A DNA stretch of 64,000 nt, taken from NCBI GenBank assembly GCA_030770535.1, contig JASVEC010000003.1, forward strand, positions 1,116,001-1,180,000, in the 5' to 3' direction. The DNA is from Batkoa obscura. Its lineage: Eukaryota > Entomophthoromycota > Entomophthoromycetes > Entomophthorales > Batkoaceae. Positions 24,176 through 38,127 of the stretch are shown here, one piece after another (the stretch's first letter is position 1; each line of letters begins with the position of its first letter). Under the pieces are notes generated by a model. The model was not told the DNA's origin and searched no databases. It saw nothing but the letters and a program-made list of their open reading frames with translations. Position numbers and translations under genes: made by a program.

Positions 24176-26706
24176 TTACTCTTGTAACTCAACATAATTA
24201 GCTGAAAAAAACTCATTAGTAAACCCTTAGTCCAAAAAAAAATAAAAACCTTACCAGGGAACAAACCAGTTTCGCCCTGACCATTAGTACCTTGCCACCA
24301 CTCTTCGGAAATAAATTCAATCCTTTCAATCTTATCCATTGTTAAAAAGCTTAGCTCGCCTTCTTCTGTAGCTTCATAATCATAAAGGGCAATAGCATGT
24401 GGCTATTTATTTTAAAAAAAGAACAATCATTAATTCCACTTCACTCTATAATAAGATAAAAAACAAAACTTACCATCTCACCATTAACTTCTTCTATTTG
24501 TTGATTTACACCTTCTACATGCTGACCTTCATCTTGGGCCTCACTTTCCACATGACTTTCCATAGGACCAGGGTTTTCCACAACCTCCACATAATTTGAG
24601 GGAAACAAACCAACATAACCATCTTCGTTTTTACCTTGCCACCAACCTTCATCAATTGGTTGAATTTCACAAATCATTTCTCCCTCTTTCATATTAATTT
24701 CACTATCATCAGCTGCTTGATATTCAAAGATTGCAATTGCTGTTAATAACTCTTCTTTTTCTTCTGTAGCATTGGATTGAGTATTAGCTTTAGTTTCCTA
24801 GTTAAAATGAAATTAATTAGTTATCAGTGTATTAGAGAATTAAATAATGAAATTTACTGGCTCATATTTTAATTCAGATGATAACTAAATTTATGTTAAA
24901 TTAATTACTTTTAAATAATTTTTAATAATTTTTTTACCTTTTCTTTAGCTTCTTGATGTTCTCTAAGTCTAGCTTCTTCTTCTTCTTCTTCAGTCCTCAA
25001 TCTTTCTTCTTCTTCAGTCCTCAATCTTTCTTCCTCTTCTTCAACTTTTAATCTTTCCTCTTCTTCAACTCTTAATCTTTCCTCTTCTTCAACTCTTAAT
25101 CTTTCCTCTTCTTCAACTCTTAATCTTTCCACTTCTTCAACTCTTAATCTTTCCTCTTCTTCAACTCTTAATCTTTCCTCTTCTTCAACTCTTAATCTTT
25201 CCTCTTCTTCAGCTCTTAATCTTTCCTCTTCTTCAGCCCTTTCTTGCTCTCTTGAATTTTCTTCTTTATTTCTTTGCAATTCTTCAGCTCTTCTTTGTTC
25301 ATCGACTTCTCTCCTACGTTGGTCTTCGGCTTCTCTTTTACGTTGTTCCTCACCTTCTTTTTTACGTTGTTCCTCACCTTCTTTTCTACGCCTTTCTTCT
25401 TCTTTTTGTTGACGTTCTTCCTCTTCCCTTTCTTGCTTCAATTTTTGATGTTCTTTTTCTAGGCTAGCTCTTTCCTCTTCCATTTTTTTCTGCTCTTCGA
25501 TTTCTTTTTGAACCACTGAAGGAGCATCTCTATTACCACCACCTAACTGGCCTCTTTTAGTTTTAGCAGCTTCTAATTGTTGGTGAAGTTCTTCATCTTC
25601 TGCATTAAATTTAGATTTTGTAAACGCTCCTTTACCAAAAGTAGATTGTTGGTTAAATTTAGCCTTATTTCTTTCTTGAAATTCTTTTTCAAATCTTTCC
25701 TGCTCTTCTCTTTCTTTACGTTCTTTTTCTTGAGAGCTGACGCGATCTAAAAATTGACTTTGTAAATTTCTGGTACCTGTGCTAGTTGGAGCAGGTTCAG
25801 GCTATTGAATGAAAAATTGTTGTAAGTTATGAATATTGGAATTAGGAAAATAATTACTTTTCTTACTGGTACCGCTGGTGGTGCTTGGTTCATTGTTCTT
25901 TTATAAGTTGGCATACTGGATGGAACTGTTTGGTTAACCTAAGATGAAAAAGTTAGTTTTATATTTTAATAGAATGATGATGATAAAAATTACTCTAGCT
26001 GGAACTGGAGGTTGTTGAACATTACGTTTTTGTTCATGGTATGAATATTTTGCGCCAGAACCTTCATCAATTTTTTTCATGATTTGAGCTGGTTCAACGT
26101 CACTCTAAAATATTATTAATTAAATTTATCTCAATACTTGACTTTTTTTCCTTACCTGATCTCTAGCATTAATTTGAATATGATAGCCCTAAAAAATCAC
26201 TGATTAACACCTCTTTTTTTTTTAAAACCTTTTAACTCCAATAATTTACCTTTAAAAGATTCTGTACATCACTTAAGTGAGCAGCTAATAAACCTTTACG
26301 TCTTACAGGGGCACTTTCACCACACTGTAATAAAAAACATTAAATTCTTATTCATGTTTTATGTGATTATTCAACTTACCCATGAAATAAAAATAAATTT
26401 CGGAAGATTAGTATTTGGGTCCATTACCCTAACAAAAGCGTATAATACTTTATCATCTTCAAATTCTTCACTAATTTCTTCAAGACCTCCATCTATAAAA
26501 TAAATGATTATATTTATTAATATCCTTTTTACTGATTTAAATAAAAATGTATTTCTTTTACCTCCAGTGCCACTAACTTTAAGGTCATTAGTTCCCTTCT
26601 CATATTCAAATAAAGCCCAATCAGTATCTGAAGATTTGTCAATAACAGTTTGATATGCTGATTTTAAGTCTTTAGAATGAGTAGATAAATTTAAACTTAT
26701 AGACAT
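24176..26706 (-). CDS. ABP1: Actin-binding protein ABP1 (ADF-H, coiled coil, two SH3)
   Basis: The gene starts at 26706 (MSISLNLSTHSKDL) and ends at 24176-24178 after many short introns. It opens with an ADF-homology domain (DWALFEYEKGTNDLKV, VLYAFVRVMD, PKFIFISW). A Pro-rich stretch and a long Glu/Arg coiled coil (about 25500-24920) follow, then two SH3 domains: ALYDYEA-like AIFEYQAADD..WWQGKNEDGYVGLFPSNYVEV, and AIALYDYEATEEGELSF..WWQGTNGQGETGLFPANYVEL. The last exon (24176-24201) carries only the end of SH3-2. ABP1 sits at cortical actin patches, activates Arp2/3 and links actin to endocytosis. The coiled coil contains an array of eight-residue repeats (ERLRVEEE) that looks expanded. Confidence 0.95.
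24960..25240 (-). repeat. 24-bp coding minisatellite in ABP1
   Basis: About ten near-identical copies of a 24-bp unit encoding ERLRVEEE-type octapeptides. The most similar units are in the centre, which suggests growth by unequal exchange. Confidence 0.88.
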
Positions 26707-27300
26707 TTTGTTTTATTTAAAATAATAATAAAAAAACTAATTGATTTAAAATTTTTGAATTTTCAATGATTTTTTTAGTTTCAATAATCTTGGTTTCTAG
26801 GCTATTAATCTTGGCAATTTATTTTTATCTCGAAATTTCTAATTGTTGAAACGTAAGCTTAAAATTTTGAAGTTATTTTTAATCCTCAATGTTTGGCTAA
26901 TAAATTAGCTTATTACATCATAAAGTTTTTAGCGTAAAAAATCAAACTTAAAAAAAACAATAAAATATCAACATACTTAATATTAAAGCAGGACCAATTG
27001 AAATAAGCTAAACCTATAAAGGTAAACCCATTCTTGTTATATTTTGTCTACAAAAAAGTGCCCTACCATTCAATCTCCGACGATCAAAATCTTCACTCAC
27101 CAGTTTCTTTTCATTTTAAAAAAATGGAGAATTTGGACTTCAACCAATCAAATTTGCTGGCAACCAAACTCAACCAACACAACGAACAAAGCCACGAAAA
27201 GAAAAATAGAAAATTTCTCCACTTTTCAAGTTTTCTTAATTTAATTTCTACATTACCTTAACTCAGCTTACAACAACAAATATAAAAAAAACCAACAACT
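26707..27300. other. Divergent promoter region of ABP1 and the DUF4870-like gene
   Basis: 594 bp between two divergent ATGs. It is AT-rich; an open frame across it (about 27034-27261) is not protein-like. No TATA box stands out. Confidence 0.45.
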
Positions 27301-27975
27301 ATGAGCACTTTTACCAATTTCAGTCCTTATACTTCCGCTCCTGAAGAAAATCGAGGTAGTTATCAACCTATTGGAGATGATGTAAGTAGTTCTCGAGCAC
27401 CAGTTAACCCAGAAGAAGGTCGAGAAGCATTTAATGTTTATGAAACATCAACACCATTGCCTTTTGACGTTGAAGCTGCTCTTTGTTATCTTTTAGGTTG
27501 TATTAGTGGTAAGTAAATTGTTTTTATAGATTTTATTGTTTTTTTAAATGTAAGAAAAGGAGAATTAATGGATTAATTTATGGAATTTTAGGTGTTTTAT
27601 TTTTAATAATTGAAAAGAAGAATGATTATGTACGATATCATGCTTGGCAAGCTTGCATCTTAGGTGTATTTTCATTGGTAAGAACGATTTGTTTTAAATC
27701 ATATGCTTTTTTACTAATAATTATTCTATTCCCAGCTTTTACATTTCGTCTTTGGTTTAATTTCAAGTTTCTTATATTATACTTTATTCCTTGGTTCTGT
27801 TGTATTATCTTTCTTTTTAGCGTAAGGGGATTTTGTTTTAATATTCTGCTATTTTTACTAACGATACTATCTTTTATTCTTTAGTTATAGGGCCTACATT
27901 GATGCTAATACTTTAGTTAGGTTTCAATTACCTTATATTGGGCAATTTGCAGCTAAATGGACAGATGAAGAATAA
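27301..27975 (+). CDS. DUF4870/UPF0132-like small membrane protein
   Basis: Four exons (27301-27508, 27592-27677, 27736-27821, 27885-27975) give 471 nt, 156 residues. A polar N-terminus is followed by FDVEAALCYLLGCISG, LFLIIEKKNDYVRYHAWQAC and two more hydrophobic segments, then YRAYIDANTLVRFQLPYIG. The AALCYL...EKKNDYVRYHAWQ signature is that of the fungal UPF0132/DUF4870 family of three- to four-pass proteins. Their role is unknown. Confidence 0.86.
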
Positions 27976-28282
27976 GAATTAATATCTTTTTTGTGAAGTT
28001 AATTCTAGCTTTTTTATATTAAAAAACATTAAATTTAAATTTATTTGGACTTATTTTTTGTTTGTTGGATAAGTGAGCTTAATTATTTATGAAAGGGTAA
28101 TTTTATTTTGTTACAATATCTGTTTTACTTAATTATTTATCCGCTTTAATTTAATAGATTGATAAGATTGTGTTTAGTTTATAGTTTATTTTAAGCTATC
28201 AAATATTGGTTTTGATTTTTTGATTTTATGACCATATGGAAGGTTTGATTAATTTAAAAAATTTAAGAATTTGGATAAAGAT
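27976..28282. other. AT-rich spacer
   Basis: 3' region of the DUF4870-like gene up to the second-family MITE. No feature seen. Confidence 0.4.
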
Positions 28283-28438
28283 TACAGTTACCGCAACTCT
28301 ATTGAGATCTAATTAACTGTTCATTTAAGAATAAAATTTCGCTAAAACCTAACAATTAGGCTTCAAAGATCAAATAAATAAATAACTAGTTCTAAAAATT
28401 ACCGCAAATTAAGCACCGTTAAAGTTGCAGTAGCTGTA
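28283..28438. mobile_element. MITE family 2 copy (TACAG ends)
   Basis: 156 bp with inverted ends TACAGTTACCGCAACTCTA and, on the other strand, TACAGCTACTGCAACTTTAA. It has no coding capacity. TACAG termini are typical of pogo/Tc1-type DNA transposons, so a non-autonomous pogo-like element is likely. Confidence 0.65.
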
Positions 28439-28810
28439 CCTTGGAAAATTTCAAAAATTAAGAATTCTTAATCTTTGAATTTTAAAAAAAGAACTCTTAA
28501 ATGTAATTTAAACTTTTAATATTTTGACGGGCAGTTTACCCCTTATGACCTTACTATGGTTATTCATAATTAAAATACAAATAGTACTAAACAATGTCAT
28601 TAAAATGTAAAACATTAAAGTAGAAAAAAGCATGTTAATAATAACTAACTAGTAATTAAAAGAGCATACCTGATAAAACTACAATTAATACCAAATAAAC
28701 CTCTTAAAAATAACTTTAAAATCGAAAACCTCATACAACAAAATATAATAAACAATAAACAAATCAAAAATTCAAGATTAATTTTTATACGAGAAGATCA
28801 AAAAAGTCAA

Positions 28811-30345
<1,535 letters not shown>

Positions 30346-33300
30346 TCAAGTTCTTGACTCCTCTTCATCTCTAAATTTCTTATTTGAAGAATAGACCTCT
30401 ACTTCTGTTGGATTTAAAAGATGATTAATAGAACCAATAGAACTTTCTTTAGTTTTAATAATATCCTCTTCTTCTTTTAGCCCTCTTTTAACACTGTTAT
30501 CAATATTCTCCTTCTCTTTCTTATTATTACTAAAAAACGTAGTAATTTTAGGTTGTGAGTCATCATCATCTAACTTAACAATAGCTGCAGGTCGAAGATT
30601 TCCTGAAGTTGGATAGTTGCGTACTTTAGGTTTACTACGTGTTAATATAGGTCCATCTTTAGAATCATAAACTAAAAAGTGAGAAGTTGTAGTAGATGGT
30701 GATGAATTATGGATTGCAGGGGATTGTCCTTGAGCTTGTGGGGAAGATAAATAATTGATTGGTGGTTCAATTACTTTAGTGTTTTCTTTAGGAGCTGTAA
30801 TTGTGACAATAGGAGTTGATTGTGTATTAGTAATAATATTCTTTTCAACATTATTATTATTATTGTTATTATAATTATTACTATTATTATTATTATTATT
30901 ACTATTGTTAAAAAACACTTTAGCTTTTTGTTTTTTAATTTCACATTTATCTGAAATTTCAATTAATTGATCAATATGTTTTGTTATAACAATTTCTTTT
31001 GGCCACTCTGATTCATCAAATGAAGTGAATGGTAATTCTTCATCTAAAAATACAAATTTATCCCCAGCAATACCGTATAGTATTAAAGCTTGTACAAAAG
31101 GTTCCTCATATTTATGACTCCACCAGCTAGGCATCCCATGAATCTTACGTGATTGACCTAAGATCAATTTAAAATCTTCATTTTCATATACTTTACGCCG
31201 TAAATAATACATTTGCATTATTCTTTTTATCGCTCTTTTGGCTTTTTCTGCTGTTGGTATTTCTAAATTTAACTTGAGTTTATTAGGTCCTAAAGTTGTA
31301 ATTAATTCTTCAAGAAAATTCACAACTCTTGGATTTCTTTCTTTAACATCTTTACCAGTATCGGCCATTAATGCATCATAGCACATACGTATATATTGAG
31401 ATAAATAATTTTCAAAATCATCATCATCTTTACTAAATAATTCGGATACACAACGAAATCTTGTCCAAGATCTATCAAATAAATCAAAAGACATAGTTTC
31501 AATACCAAAAGAAGAGATTGTTTTTAAAAAATTCTTAATTTCTCTAGCACTCCATGCTTTATCCATTTCTACTTGATCTGTAATATCCACATTATTTCTG
31601 ATACTACTAATTACTCTTTCAATAAATGAATTGCCATTTTTAGTTGAATTTGTTTTAGTATTATTTTTAATCGTTCCACCTACTTTTTGAAATTGGTGAA
31701 TCATTTTGCGAATTCTTAAACCAATATCTACACCTAATGGCCAATAGTATTTCTCTTCTTCATTTAATGGGGAATTATTTCGACTTTTTTTATAAGGTGG
31801 ACTTTGATCTATATTTTGTCCATCTATTTCAGGTATTGGACTTGAATCAGGTGAACTAAATTTAATACTAGAAAATATTAAATCTGAATCTTGTTTAAAT
31901 TCATCATATTGGTGATAACCATGTTTAACAATACCAATTAATAAATCCTTATCCATGTCAATAGTCCACCAAGTAGCTGGTGGTGCTGAATTGCCGCAAT
32001 CTGGTGCTTTATATAATTTTAATTCATTCTCTTCTTTTGGTACCATTTTTTCACATATTATATAAATTACTTGAATCCTTTGTAATAAACTCTTGGCTTT
32101 ATTTTGTATCTTTTCTAAATATTCTGCTGGTGCTTCTACTAAAAAGGATTTAAATTCAGCAATTTGTAATTTATCTGCATCTGGATATGGTATATTTAAT
32201 TCATTATGTAAATGTTCTAAATCTAATCCCTCTTCTCCATGATTTTTTTGATCTAATATTAATGCATTTTCAACTTCTTCAAAATCTTTACTTTCATTAT
32301 TTCCACTTCTTACCATTTTTAACATAGAACGTATAAGATGATGTACACATGCTCTAAGATCGGGTAAATTACGTCGAGTAAAACATGCACTTAATTTTTC
32401 CCAATTGGATAATCCATAAATCATTAGTTTTCTTTCTAATTTAGCTCGACCAGAAGCAGTCCAAAATCTTGGTCCTTTTGATTTATCTTCAATGAATTCA
32501 TCTTGAGAATCTTCATCTATTATATTCTTTGAATCTTTATTATTGCTGTTATTATTTTCTAAATATTCAAATCTTTTAGTTCTCTTTCTAGTTCTTGGTT
32601 CATCCAAAATCAATGGATTTTTTTCATTTAATTGTTCTAAATCAATTTCTGCTTTAGTTGCCCATTTATCCCAAAAATCAGGGTCATTTAAATCTGTTTT
32701 TTCTTCATCAAAAGTAGAAAAACTAGCTTTAGAAAATGCAGACCCTTTTTCATTACTACCATATTTAATAACTGTACTACGTCTTTCTAATATGCTATCA
32801 ATATCTTCTTCATGAAATTTACTACTTTCTGTATCGTCTAATAAAGCACCATATGCTCCTAATTTTAATAAATCATCCACTTCTTTTTTACTTAATCCTG
32901 TAGAAGAAGAAGCAGTATCACTATACCCATCCATTTTTTGCATAACTGCTTTATCTAAACCTAATTTAAGATTAGCTCGGTCAAACATTTGTCTTTCATA
33001 AGTATTAGCACATAACAATCGATAAATTTTAACGGGTTTTGTTTGACCAATACGATGAACTCTTGCTTGTGCTTGTAAATCATTTTGTGGATTCCAATCA
33101 CTATCAAATATAATAACTGTATCTGCTGCTGTTAAATTAATACCAACACCACCTGCTCTTGTACATAACAAAAAAGTAAAAGAGGTTGAAGATGTAGTAA
33201 ACCGATCAATAGCAATTTGACGTTCAGAAGATTGTACACCTCCATCAATACGTTCTGTTTCATAATTTCTATAATGTAAATATTCGGCTAATAAATCCAA

Positions 33301-35190
33301 AACCTTAGTCATTTGAGAAAATATTAATACTTTATGACCATTAGCTTTTAATTTAGGTAATAATTTATCTAATAATACTAATTTACCAGAAGATTGTATC
33401 ATTGTTTGCATTAATGATTGACTTCCTTTTTCTTCTTGTTCTTTTACAATTAATTCTTCTGCCCCTTTAATTAAAAAAGGATGATTGCAACATTTTCTCA
33501 ATTCCATCATTATATTGTTTAAACTAGGTCCTTCTCCTTTGCCACCACGTCGAATATAAGTAAAATTTCTTTCTAATATAGCTCGATACCATTTCTTTTG
33601 TACATTAGTTAATTCAACTTCAACAACTGTTTCTTCTTTAGATGGTATTGATTTTTCGACATCTTCTTTAAATCTCCTTAACATTATTGGTTTTAATAGT
33701 TCCTGCAATTCAGCTACTTCAGCTGAAGATTTAAGATCTCCAAATTCCTCTAAAAATTGTTTTTCATTTGAAAATCTAGTTGGTTCTAAGAAATTAAGTA
33801 AACTAAATAATTCGGAAACGGAGTTTTGTAAGGGAGTACCAGTTAATAAAACTCGATGCTCAATATTATAATTTCTTAATATTTCTAATACTTTAGAATT
33901 ACGATTTTTCAATCGATGAGCTTCATCAAATACACCAACTCTCCAAAATATGGGACTTAATTGAGCTGCTCCACTCAATATCATTTCATAAGTAGTAATT
34001 AATACTTCCATTTTATATAATTCCGATAATCTACCACCTTCTTCATCTTTATAATAAAATTCCGAATCAACAATTATATTTCTTGAAGTGCTACTACCGT
34101 GATAAACAACTACATTTAAATCAGTCCATGCTTTAAATTCTCTTTCCCAATGAGGTATTGTAGATAATGGAGCTACAATTAAAAATGGACCACGGATTTT
34201 ACAAGTACGATAAATATGATAAATAAATGAAACTGATTGTACAGTTTTACCTAATCCCATTTCATCTGCCATAATACTTGATCGATGATTATACCAACAA
34301 TAAGTTAACCAGTTTAAACCTTCTAATTGATAGTCTCTTAAACAGTTTTCATTTTTAAATTTAGGACTTTCAATTAATTTTTCAAATTTTTCTTTAATTG
34401 GTCTAGAAACTAAAGGTAATATCTCATTACCTGGATGTTCTTGTCGATGAATAAATAATTCATATTTTTCATTATCTAATTCTTGAATTTTACTCACTTT
34501 CTCCCAGGTGCTATTTTCATATGGTAAACCTTCCCATTTAACTAATCCATAAACACATAAGCCATCTTCTTCTTCATCATCTGTAATTTCTCCTTCATCA
34601 ATTACTCGATCAATTTCTAAATAACTCAAATTAAATCCTTCATCATATTGTTCATTATTGAACTCATAATTTTGTTTTAATTTTTTAAATCGATGTTTTC
34701 CTTGGGGCATAATATCTTCTATATATTCTCGACTTAACCATTCTAAATGATGATAACTGGTATATTTAAATTTGACTAACGCTTCTTCTTGGCCTTCATT
34801 AACACGATAAGATAATAACGACTCAATCTCTTTATCTCCAAATCCAAAGGGTATTTGAACCGGTTGATATGGTACCATTTTATACTTAGTAACTTTCTTG
34901 GGTTTAGTGACAGTATATTCCATCTTAACAGGTGACTCGGGTCGAGACTCAGAAGTTAAAATATCCGAATCTGATTCGCCTTTTTCCTAATAGAGACTAT
35001 TAGCTTGATACTAAAATTATACTAATTATGTATACTACCTTATAATTTAGCACTTTACTTCGATTTCTTGTCGAACGAGTACGGGAATTATTTGTTGAAC
35101 TGAAATTTGCTTAATCAATATATTGAAATTTAAAAATGAGAATTGAACTACTTACCCATTACCCTGATTCTCTTTAAATTGATCAGGCAT
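30346..35190 (-). CDS. CHD chromatin remodeller, subfamily III (CHD6-9/Kismet type)
   Basis: One long exon (30346-34986) encodes about 1545 residues. Two small 5' exons add an acidic/Ser-rich start from ATG at 35190; their splice sites are less sure (the second donor would be GTGCTA). The order is two chromodomains (VKFKYTSYHHLEWLSREYIE and VKWEGLPYENSTWE), a SNF2 ATPase (ADEMGLGKTVQS, DEAHRLKN, LLTGTPLQNS), helicase-C (SDWNPQNDLQAQARVHRIGQ), then the features that mark CHD6-9 rather than CHD1: LLKLGAYGALLDD, KFHEEDIDSILERR, KGSAFSKASF, DPDFWDKWA. SANT/SLIDE-like parts and TWWTIDMDKDLLIGIVKHGY follow. No BRK domain is seen. The tail is Asn-rich and carries a PIP-like QPKITTFF. Confidence 0.92.
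30840..30910 (-). repeat. AAT/ATT trinucleotide run coding poly-Asn
   Basis: Encodes about 18 asparagines broken by Ser and Tyr in the disordered C-terminal tail of the remodeller. Confidence 0.85.
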
Positions 35191-38127
35191 TATTTTTAAT
35201 TATTAAATTAAAAAATAATATGACTATTATATTTGTATATATATATTTATGAAAGTTTATAATAATGTGAATATTAAAAAATTTCAATCCACCTTTTTTT
35301 TAATAAAAAAGTAATTATATGAACTTAGCCTTATTAAATTTTTTATGAATAATTTTATAAGGATCGTTCAATTTGATTTGTTTATTTTTTTATTATTCAT
35401 TTTTTTATTAAGTTTTATTTTTTTATATTTATTTATAAATTAAGTTTTGCTATATTATTCACTATAATCTCTAAAAATGTTTGACTTGAGTTTTTCATTA
35501 CTTTAGTTAATCCACTCTAATTGGCTTAATTTGAATTCCATTCCTTTACCACCAATCATACTAGATTGATTTTTTTTACTTTTTATCATATTTAACTAGT
35601 GCTTTTATGAATTTAATATAACTAATAACTTTTATTGGATAGTAATTGAAGATGGCATAATTGATTATTGTATTAGTTTTCATAGATTTGTTAACAAACG
35701 CTTTACACTATAGCTTAATTTTATATAGCAACGATAAAAGATAACCAAAGTTTCATACTCAATATAATAATCTCAATATAATAAAAACTAACCCCTTTTT
35801 CTATTTCAATGTAAAGAAACGTTATTTTACTTTCCCAACTCAAGCCCATTAAATCTAATTTTTGTGTGATAAAATACTTGCCCATTTAAATAGACGAGTT
35901 GGGCAATTTACCTTTGTATTTAAAAAAGTTAATCATTGTGTTTTTTTTCTATTTTTAGAATTAGCTAATATGAAATGTAAAATGCCCATCCTACATTTTC
36001 TTATTTCCATTCTAAAAAATGACTATTATTCTTTAGTCCTGGTTTTTAATCTCAATTTGCTTAACCATAATCCATGATAAGTTGAAACGTTTTCTATTTG
36101 ACTTTAATTAGAAAACTTTTATCAGGTTGAAATTGGATAGTAAAATATCATAAGTAAGCTTTAATTTTGGAATATTGCTATATAGAAAACAAAATGTAAT
36201 GTCAGTTATGGAATGCTAGCATCGATTTACAACATGAGAGTAGCAATAGTTGAATATGATCTCCCTTATAATATTTTAACTATCTTTTTTAGAACTTGAA
36301 TATTCAAATTATTTCATTAATTCTCTAACTAAAAACAGGCTCATTTTTAACATTCCATTGAATTTTCATAGTGATCTAGTGCCTAATTATTTTTGAATTT
36401 TAGGATAGTTGATTCATCACTTAGAAATTATTTTATATCTATTTATGAATAATATTGATGCTAAAATTTGATAAAACATAATAAATATGCTATAAAAAAT
36501 CTGATATTTAAATGGCCAATTTTTAAAACTACTACTAAACAATTCACAATAGGGATAAAACAACTGTACACTTTTTCATTTTTATAAAGGTTGAGACTGA
36601 AATTCGATTAGAGGATAACTTTACTAGGTTAAAAAGAGAGGTTAAAATTTAATATTGAAACTAATTAGGAAAGGTTAGTTAACATTTGAAAATAAAATAA
36701 AAAGCTGAATTTGATATAGTAAGTTGAAGAGAAGAACTGATTGTTTAGAAGTGTGATTATATATTTAATAGCTTTATTAACACTTCTTTTTTATAAATTC
36801 GTATGATAATAAATTTAAATTATTTAAAATATTACTATAATTTAAGTGTATTTTAATGTAATAATAATGCTCTGATTTTCTATTTTTATTTACATTACAT
36901 AAGAAAGCTTATTAAAAGTTATAAATAATATGGCTCATAAAAATCAGATAAATTTATTTTTAAAAGGAAAATTACAGTCAATATCAACTTCTATAAAGAC
37001 TTGCAATTAATATTATTTCTAATATTGTTGCAAAATACAAATTATTCATATTGAATATTTAAAAATAATGCCTTTTTATATGTAAGTAAACTTATACCCA
37101 AAGTTAAACTTGAGCACTAATTTTGATGTTAAAAAAGTGGTAAAGTAGGCCTAATTAAATAAAATAAAACATCTTGTTTTCTGTTTAAGAGTTGATTAAA
37201 ACATTGAAATTCTATTTTACTGAAATAAAAAAACATAGTCTATTTCATATTAAACGTTATATTTTTTAGCCAAAATTGTTAAAAAAAATACAACAGTTAA
37301 ATAAAATAGACCAAATAAGGAACTGCACTCTACAATTGTTCTTTCTTAGTTTTGAAATATTTAAACTATCAAATTGAACAAAAATAGTCACATTATTAAT
37401 TAGACTTTTAAATTCACCCATATCAGATTAATAAAAGCGTAGTTGAGGATACTTTTATACAAGTTTAATAATAGTATAAAGTTTTAATATATAAATTTTA
37501 TATATTAAAAATATAATCCACATTGACTTTTAGCTAAAGCCTCAATTAAAGACATTATTTGAAGTAGCTTAAATTTAGTTACTTTAATAATATTTAATAT
37601 TTATAACAAGTGGCTCTAAATTGTAAGTGGAACTTTGAGATTTTTTATAACGATCGTTATCAATACAATTAAATTAAAGATTAAATTTTTGAAATCAATA
37701 TTAGTAATACAACTTTGAATAGAAGAATATAAATTTTAAGAGGAGATATTTTTAGCATTAAGGTGAAATTGGAACTAAAAGTGCGTTGATATATAAATAA
37801 ATAGTTATTTATAAATTAGCTGTCAATAATTTAACTTAAATCTTCATATATTCAAAATATTGGCAATTTAATTTTCAATAAGTATTAGTTGCTAAAAAGT
37901 GGGGGATTAAAGAACAGCTTAAATGCTTAATAACAACCCAATGATTTGTTTAAGCCTCAGAATAATAAGATATCATTGGTTGAAACCCAACCCAATTCAT
38001 AGGGGGAAGAAATAAAAGAATAAAAAAAAGAGATCAAAGTGATTGGAAAAGTCAAGAAACATTCTAATTTTTTTTATAATAAAAAATCATCTATTCTTTA
38101 AAAAATAAACAATTTAATAAAATTAGG
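35191..38127. other. 2.9-kb AT-rich intergenic region
   Basis: No exon chain could be assembled on either strand. A perfect 14-bp palindrome ATAACGATCGTTAT lies at 37647-37660 and a short inverted TTGCCCA...TGGGCAA near 35879-35910. It contains the 5' regions of the CHD gene and SIP5. Confidence 0.4.

Noticed and set aside
25252-25467. Plus-strand open frames with Phe/Leu-rich products
   Set aside because: Antisense shadows of the Glu/Arg-rich coiled coil of ABP1.
27034-27261. Two overlapping open frames upstream of the DUF4870-like gene
   Set aside because: Low-complexity products with no family pattern, in a divergent promoter region.
30346-34923. CHD1 as the name of the remodeller
   Set aside because: The chromodomains and ATPase are shared by all CHDs, but the segments after the helicase match CHD6-9, and the CHD1 C-terminal domain is not seen.
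35862-36077. 71-codon open frame in the 2.9-kb spacer
   Set aside because: Unpatterned Phe/Leu/Asn-rich product with no ATG context or family match.
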